Source of the DNA: Kryptolebias marmoratus
Taxonomy: Eukaryota > Chordata > Actinopteri > Cyprinodontiformes > Rivulidae
Reading direction: 5' to 3'
Assembly: GCF_001649575.2 (NCBI RefSeq)
Contig: NC_051435.1
Coordinates: 766,870 to 830,869 of the forward strand
Length of the DNA stretch: 64,000 nucleotides
The notes under the pieces are model-generated. The model had not been told where the DNA came from. It saw nothing but the letters and a program-made list of their open reading frames with translations, and did no database searches. A program made the position numbers and the translations under genes. Below are positions 60,401 to 64,000 of the stretch, piece by piece. Each line of letters starts with the position of its first letter. The first letter of the stretch is position 1.

Positions 60401-63400
60401 CATGGAGTCAGAGTGTTCTAAAGCTAAACCAGGAGCTTCTTTTTCCACCTGAGAGAGCAGGTCCATCAGTTTGCACTTCACATGGACGGCCTGCAGGGGG
60501 AGCTGCTGCCCCGAGCTGTCCAACAGTCCAGCTGTCACGTCCTCCAGAGGGTTTTTAATGTTCTCCATGTCATCGTCCACAGAAAGCAGCTCTGCACACA
60601 GAAATCTGATCAGTGAGGATGTTCACGCTCCGTCACCTGGACCGGAGTAAAGGAAATGGCGGGACGGACGAAATGAGATGGAGATACAAAATAAAAGGAA
60701 AATAATGTTTGACTTTTCTGTTGTCCTGGATTCTTCCCACGATAAGATTCAGACCTTCAAAGACATTAGAACTTCAGATCTTCAGTTTAAAAGCTGATCA
60801 GGTCTCCGGTCTCACCTTGGTCCATCTCAGGCTGACACAGCTCAGCCGACATGTCCACTGCAGGATGGAAGTCCTTCAGCTGTTCTCCTTCCACACTGAA
60901 CCGAACCACGTATTTGATCTTCACCTGATCAGGAGAGTAAACGACGAACTCATCGTCCTGGAACACACGGAGACAGAGACTGTAGTAACCAGTTTACCTG
61001 CAGATCCACAAACCCTTAATGTCATAAACCTGCTACCTCAAAGTCAGACTGGGGGTCCTGGGCGCGGGGGACCCCGTGCACGCTGTGGTGGCCCTCAGGA
61101 GCCCGGCTCAGAGTCGGGTCCCTCCTCTGGACGTCCTTGCACCGTCCCAGAGCCACGACGCAGACCAGCAGCAGCCGGGATCTGTCCGTCTCACTGCGTC
61201 TGGAGTACTTCAGGCTGGCTCTGTGGACAGGAAACACAAGAAAACAGGTCAGATCTTCCGTGTGAACTCGGAGAACCCTGAAGAACAAACTTCTTACCCC
61301 ACAGAGTCAGTAAAGTAGATCCCACTGCCGAGGTTCCCGACGTCCGTTCTCTCAATCCCATGATGCTCCACTCCGACACGAGGAAGCAGCAGGCCCCTGA
61401 GGAGGCAGTTTCAAAATAAAACTCACATTTCTTATTCTGAAATGCAGTGAAACAGAGGACTTCAACCATGTTTAAAGGGAGATAATGCATCAACTTTCAA
61501 ACCGTCTCAAAATTCTCTTCAAACTGAAACAACCACAGAAAGTTAGTTGGTCCTTCAGCCTTTGGACCAGCACCAGGACACTCATCAGGCAGGGCTTTCT
61601 GATCAATTTCACTTTAAAAATGACAAAAGTCCAAGATTTACTGTTTATAATTTCAGATCAACTTTGTTTATTTAAATAAAAACTGACTGAATTCATCTCT
61701 GAGGTCTTCATCTGCGGAGAACAGCTGAACACTTGAATTATTTTTGTCTTTTCTGTCTTAAATCTGGTCTTTAGTAACGTCCTCCAAACTCTTTTACAAA
61801 ACGTTTTAAGTTAAAGAAAATTCCATGTCTGCACAGATCTGTCTCTTTCCAGCAGTTAGACATAATTCATGCATTGACTGAATAACGCTGTGCATCGAGG
61901 GAAAAGTACCTTTTTAAACTGGACCGGTTAATTTCATGAGTCAGAACTGGATTCTGTTATCAGTTTTATCTTGTTTGTCTGGAAACGTTGTGTTCGACTT
62001 GTCAGGACTTTACCGAGACAGGATTCCTACAAAATTACTGGGACTGGACGCGTGGAGGAGGGACTTCATGTTCCCGAGCTCAGCCTTGAAGCTCTGGAGC
62101 TCCGCCCCCCTGCTGACACTCATGACCTGATGGATCTGGATGGTCCTGCAACACACAGAGAAGCATTTAAAGGTTTGATGAAGCGTCTGGGCTGAAGACT
62201 CGGGGGTGTTTTCTGTTTTCAGGAAGAACCTGTCTTGCAGCAGACTGGCGACGTTCTGGAACGCGGCGCTGTCGGGGGGGAGGACCTCAATGCTGCACCG
62301 GAGAGCCCGGTACTTCCCCACGCAGGACGGCTCGGGGCTCCTCAGGGTCATCTCACTGACACTCAGAACATCTCGGATTAACTGGAGACAAACAGAACCT
62401 TTGATGTGGTCACCAGGTGATTACATCACCTGAGGCGTCACCCACGTTCCTCCGCAGCCTCTGTTCTGTGATGTTCTGTGATGTTCTGTGCTCGTGTTAC
62501 CTGACACAGGTCCAGTTTCTGAGAGAGGAGCCTGGCGTCCAGCTGTCGAGGTCTGGGTGCTCTGTGAGGCAGCAGGACGTAAACCTCGTCCAGGAGAGAC
62601 AACCCCTCAGAGACATTTCCCTCCTTCAGGTTCTTCTGAGCCTGAAGCAACAAACCTTCGGCCCGGCTCACCTGAACACACGGTCAGAACCATCAGAATC
62701 ACGTTTAAAACCCGAGGTCACTACGGACCAATCAGAAGCTCACATCATTCAGGCTGAGCTCGCTGATGGGAACTTTGAGGACGGTGCTGAGACGACCCAA
62801 AGCTTCGGTCCACAGCATCTCCACAAACACGGCCACTTCCTGCGACACACTTCCTGAGTTCAGCTTCTCCTCCAGCAGCAGCTGTCAATCAAACAGAGGA
62901 CTGGTCAGTGACAGACTGGCAGCAGAACAAGAACCTGCTGTGAGTCCGATCAGAACACACGGAGCAGAAGGTTGTTCTTCAGCCTCAGCAGAGAGAACTT
63001 TATTTTCATGAACGCCAGCAGGAGTCACCACGAGATGTCTAAATAATAATATATTACCCCGCTGTGTGCCGTACCTGCTGCAGGGGGGCGGAGCCAATGT
63101 GCTGTGCCTCCGGAGGAACGCTGCTCCTCCTCTGCAGACCAGAAGAGCGTTGGCCTATCAGAGACTCGTAGACGTCCAGAGCTTTCTCTGAGGTGGACAG
63201 AACGAAGAGCTCCTCCTCCACCATGGCCTTCAGTTAGACCAAAGCACAGACAAGAGGTTCTTACTGAGCGCATTTTAATTCACACAAACATCCCTTTCTT
63301 CCAGGAAAATAAAAACATTGTTGGTGCTCTTACAACGCCACACACTCCAACAACACAGTCCCGCCTCCACGGGCTGTCAATCACAGAGTAGCAGCAGCCT

Positions 63401-63958
63401 TTTCTTTCTTTACTGATTAAAACTAAATGGACGGAAACAAAAGCAAAGAACGAAACGATTTTAAAAAACTCATCAGATAAGAAACTGATCTGAAGCCTGT
63501 TTGTTTGTTTTTAGTCCCAGTGGTTTCCACAGAGGGGGCGGGGCTTAACAAGTTCACTGGAAACAGCCACTAGGGGGCGCTCAGCTTCCTGCTTCTGCTC
63601 TTGTCTTAAACCTGCTGGAGATCCGATGTTGGAGGATCAGATACAGCCGACAGAATGAAGACGATGAGACGATGAAGGATCTTCAGGTCTTCCTTCAGGA
63701 AGTACAGACCCGTGAGCAGGAACCTTTGGGTTTCCTGCTTTTTCACTTCTGTCTCTGATGGGTCTCAGGAGAAAGGTTCTGGTTTGGACCGGTTGGAGTC
63801 ACGCTGAAAACTATACAAACGGTTCTGATGGACGCGTGGGGATGACATCACACCTTTGCTGCCATGTCGTCCTTCCAGTACCTGACGACCCGATAGAGCC
63901 GTCCCGACCTGGTTCTGGCGCTCTGCAGCTCCAGCACACACAAGCTGCTGCTGTTCTT
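49440..63958 (-). CDS. parp4: PARP4 (vault poly(ADP-ribose) polymerase), 34 exons, 5' partial
   Basis: ADP-ribosyltransferase of the vault ribonucleoprotein particle. Exons in transcript order: 63958-63854, 63227-63075, 62881-62744, 62671-62501, 62381-62230, 62145-62014, 61396-61298, 61220-61037, 60957-60816, 60591-60449, 60367-60236, 60155-60069, 59990-59826, 59668-59622, 59456-59375, 59268-59131, 58298-58106, 57548-57478, 57108-56921, 56428-56329, 56092-55922, 55354-55274, 55198-55118, 55043-54948, 54869-54729, 54221-54192, 54079-54032, 53874-53425, 53260-53129, 51777-51485, 51408-51348, 50817-50715, 50109-49977, 49626-49440. Lengths sum to 4,629 bases = 1,542 codons plus TGA. Human PARP4 is 1,724 residues, so about 170 N-terminal residues (BRCT) lie beyond the window. 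All junctions are GT-AG with matching phases. Exon 53260-53129 and the linker exons are least certain. Confidence 0.95.
51060..51255 (+). repeat. Interspersed repeat copy A (parp4 intron)
   Basis: Contains TTCAAGATGGCCACCACAGC and GATTTGATGTGGTGGTAGTA followed by GCTGAGTCATC. The same blocks in the same order occur in reverse complement at 58741-58935. No coding potential is visible. The family is not identified. Confidence 0.7.
51485..54221 (-). CDS. parp4: parp4 low-complexity linker exons
   Basis: Exon 54221-54192 is a 30-base microexon (FESWSCDDCE). Exon 54079-54032 is 48 bases of acidic sequence with a weak donor GTTTGT. Exon 53874-53425 is 150 codons, Ser/Pro-rich, with a loose internal duplication around GFISGAYE and GFKPQAES. 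Exon 53260-53129 is 44 codons (tentative, supported by phase and a good donor). Exon 51777-51485 is Pro/Ala/Ser-rich (ALAPPPPRFRGSAPSP). Human PARP4 has a poorly conserved Pro/Ser-rich region here. The acceptor at 53875 was preferred to one near 53999, because the latter runs into stops in the required phase. Confidence 0.72.
51778..53128 (-). other. Long parp4 intron, 1,351 bases, possibly hiding one more exon
   Basis: The flanking exons join in phase without it. A short stretch at about 51950-52068 (- strand) encodes DSSYQQVKQ followed by SFEGFGPRQ, which faintly recalls the human linker SYRQVASFGS...PPRQ, and has AG/GT candidates. It could be an alternative exon. Two TTAGGG units at 52191-52206 are too few to mean anything. 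Otherwise nothing is seen. Confidence 0.35.
54222..54728 (-). other. parp4 intron, 507 bases, nothing recognised
   Basis: Lies between the exon ending the VIT-VWA module and the 30-base microexon. Ordinary AT-rich intron sequence; short open frames only. Confidence 0.6.
54729..55354 (-). CDS. parp4: parp4 conserved segment after the VWA domain
   Basis: Exons 55354-55274, 55198-55118, 55043-54948 and 54869-54729, all phase 0 and all multiples of three. They encode MVSTTELQKTRGT, ARALIRDYEDGSLE, LSQFTSFVAIEER and EDVDFLPYISWTSP, which match human PARP4 collinearly. The same segment exists in VWA5-type proteins, so it belongs to the VIT-VWA module. Confidence 0.93.
55433..55864. repeat. Minisatellite, about ten units of 35 bases, parp4 intron
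   Basis: Unit core CCTGACAGGACGTCAGACAT plus TAGACCGGACCGA. Ten copies are readable. Four of them carry an extra segment of about 19 bases (CATCAGACACTAGACCGGA), apparently a partial unit that was itself duplicated. Units alternate between ACTCC and ATTCC at the junction, a higher-order pattern. Located in the 567-base intron 55355-55921, ending less than 60 bases from the donor of exon 56092-55922. Confidence 0.93.
55922..58298 (-). CDS. parp4: parp4 VWA domain exons
   Basis: Exons 58298-58106, 57548-57478, 57108-56921, 56428-56329 and 56092-55922. The metal-ion site motif DTSES (codons 58223-58209) is intact, and LLLLSDGHIQNA supplies the later acidic turn. Then PTANRHMLRALAQAGGGAYEFFD and SVSVKWQQFNPTAP match human PARP4 closely. 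The introns in this stretch carry three separate tandem repeats, two of them touching splice sites. Confidence 0.94.
56789..56917. repeat. Minisatellite, four units of 31 bases, beside a parp4 splice donor
   Basis: Unit TATCCCCCACCCTCCTGTGA followed by CCTCTGACCCC, nearly perfect. The last unit ends about three bases from the donor of exon 57108-56921 (GT at 56920-56919 on the - strand), so copy-number changes would directly change intron sequence at this site. On the - strand the array is G-rich. Confidence 0.9.
57085..57099 (-). promoter_or_regulatory. CTCF-like motif inside a parp4 coding exon
   Basis: On the - strand CCAGCAGGGGGCAGC, a full match to the CTCF core. It codes for SPAGGST in the VWA domain exon 57108-56921, a place where human PARP4 is not Gly-rich. 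It points the opposite way to the motif at 63567. Confidence 0.45.
57552..57702. repeat. AAC/ATC-rich tandem repeat at a parp4 splice acceptor
   Basis: Irregular 9-18 base units such as AACATCAGCAACACCAG. On the - strand the array is T/G-rich (GTTGCTGATGTTT) and runs into the acceptor of exon 57548-57478, supplying the sequence where a polypyrimidine tract is expected. Confidence 0.85.
57821..57904. repeat. Direct and inverted repeat with hairpin potential, parp4 intron
   Basis: Two direct copies of GCTGTTAGCTGTAGCTGAAA (57822 and 57875 on) flank GCTACAGCTAACAGCT (57852-57867), which is the reverse complement of AGCTGTTAGCTGTAGC (57821-57836). A 16-base perfect stem with a loop of about 15 bases is possible. 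Confidence 0.8.
57953..57987. repeat. Four tandem copies of GCCGAAGGA
   Basis: Perfect 9-base repeat in the intron 57549-58105. Both strands are open across it, giving spurious EGA/PSA repeats. It is not coding in the gene model. Confidence 0.9.
58741..58935 (-). repeat. Interspersed repeat copy B (parp4 intron), inverted relative to copy A
   Basis: Read on the - strand: TTCAAGATGGCCGCCACAGC, then TTTGGTGGTAGTAGCTGAGA. Matches copy A over about 190 bases with moderate divergence. It lies in the 832-base intron 58299-59130, the rest of which is unremarkable. Confidence 0.7.
59131..60591 (-). CDS. parp4: parp4 VIT (vault/inter-alpha-trypsin) domain exons
   Basis: Exons 60591-60449, 60367-60236, 60155-60069, 59990-59826, 59668-59622, 59456-59375 and 59268-59131. 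Conserved blocks are PIEAKYVFPLDESAAVCGFEA, INGKHVVGQVKEKE, GHGAYLMDQD, FTISVGNLPPGA and LPRMWVEKHPDKESQ. The VIT domain is shared with inter-alpha-trypsin inhibitor heavy chains and VWA5A and always precedes a VWA domain, as here. Exon 59668-59622 is only 47 bases. Confidence 0.94.
60816..62381 (-). CDS. parp4: parp4 ADP-ribosyltransferase catalytic domain exons
   Basis: Exons 62381-62230, 62145-62014, 61396-61298, 61220-61037 and 60957-60816. NAD-binding and catalytic residues: His in LLHASS (codon 62054-62052), Tyr in GSGIYF (codon 61317-61315) and Glu in DDEFVVY (codon 60951-60949), so the H-Y-E triad is complete. The residue after His is Ala, while human PARP4 and most PARPs have Gly (LLHGS). 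Other landmarks are GKYRALRCSIE, RTDVGNLGSGIYF and SRLLLVCVVALGRC. The intron 61397-62013 (617 bases) shows nothing notable. Confidence 0.95.
62501..63958 (-). CDS. parp4: parp4 exons for the N-terminal helical region before the catalytic domain
   Basis: Exons 63958-63854, 63227-63075, 62881-62744 and 62671-62501, all phase 0. They encode SSSLCVLELQSA (human VVVELQCS), SEKALDVYESL (human SEDASEYFENY), EEKLNSGSVSQEVAVFVEMLW and LLDEVYVLLPHR. This is the helical domain that precedes the PARP fold in PARP4. Similarity to the human protein is moderate but collinear. The intron 63228-63853 (626 bases) contains a CTCF-like motif at 63567. Confidence 0.9.
63567..63581 (+). promoter_or_regulatory. 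CTCF-like motif in a parp4 intron
   Basis: CCACTAGGGGGCGCT agrees with the vertebrate CTCF core (CCASYAGRKGGCRS) at every core position. Motif match only; occupancy cannot be judged from sequence. Confidence 0.5.
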
Positions 63959-64000
63959 CTGCACAGAAACACGACTCAGCGTCAGCCATCGCGCCAACGC

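Overview
The window is eukaryotic and almost certainly from a teleost fish. It holds the 3' part of one titin gene on the + strand, followed tail-to-tail by most of a PARP4 (vault poly(ADP-ribose) polymerase) gene on the - strand. The fish assignment rests on compact introns (many of 80-150 bases), fish-style short palindromic repeats and minisatellites, and proteins that align well with, but clearly differ from, the human proteins as I remember them. I cannot name the species.

Positions 1-47700 are titin: A-band, kinase, M-band and 3' UTR. I place 43 exons, about 38.4 kb of coding sequence (roughly 12,800 codons), with every splice phase consistent. One exon (1397-18487) is 17,091 bases long. 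It carries five complete copies of the 11-domain C-zone super-repeat (Ig-F-F, Ig-F-F-F, Ig-F-F-F; F = fibronectin III) and the start of a sixth. Units 6-9 are spread over small, mostly phase-1 exons up to 37391. Then come the pre-kinase Ig-Ig-F-F-Ig-Ig-F block, the titin kinase (about 40100-40985), M-band Ig domains M1-M6 with their insertions, a Ser/Met-rich exon like human is7, and the terminal Ig domain M10. The stop is at 46616-46618 and a poly(A) signal lies at 47672.

Two features make this titin copy unusual. The kinase has lost the first two glycines of the nucleotide loop and has EMG in place of DFG. The M-band passes from M6 to the is7-like exon across an 89-base intron, so there is no room for the M7-M9 domains of human titin. 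The KSP-repeat segment between M5 and M6 is expanded to about 20 KSP motifs.

Positions 47700-49439 are intergenic, with one copy of a short repeat that also sits in the last titin intron.

Positions 49440-63958 (- strand) are parp4, open at the right edge (its first exons, including the BRCT domain, lie beyond 64000). I place 34 exons totalling 4,629 bases, which is exactly 1,542 codons plus a stop. In order they encode a helical domain, the ADP-ribosyltransferase domain, a VIT domain, a VWA domain, a low-complexity linker and the conserved C-terminal domain. Introns hold several minisatellites, interspersed repeats and two strong CTCF-like motifs (one of them exonic). Titin is a sarcomere ruler and scaffold and PARP4 a vault-particle enzyme; nothing here suggests they work together. 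I found no RNA gene, CRISPR array or mobile element with coding capacity.
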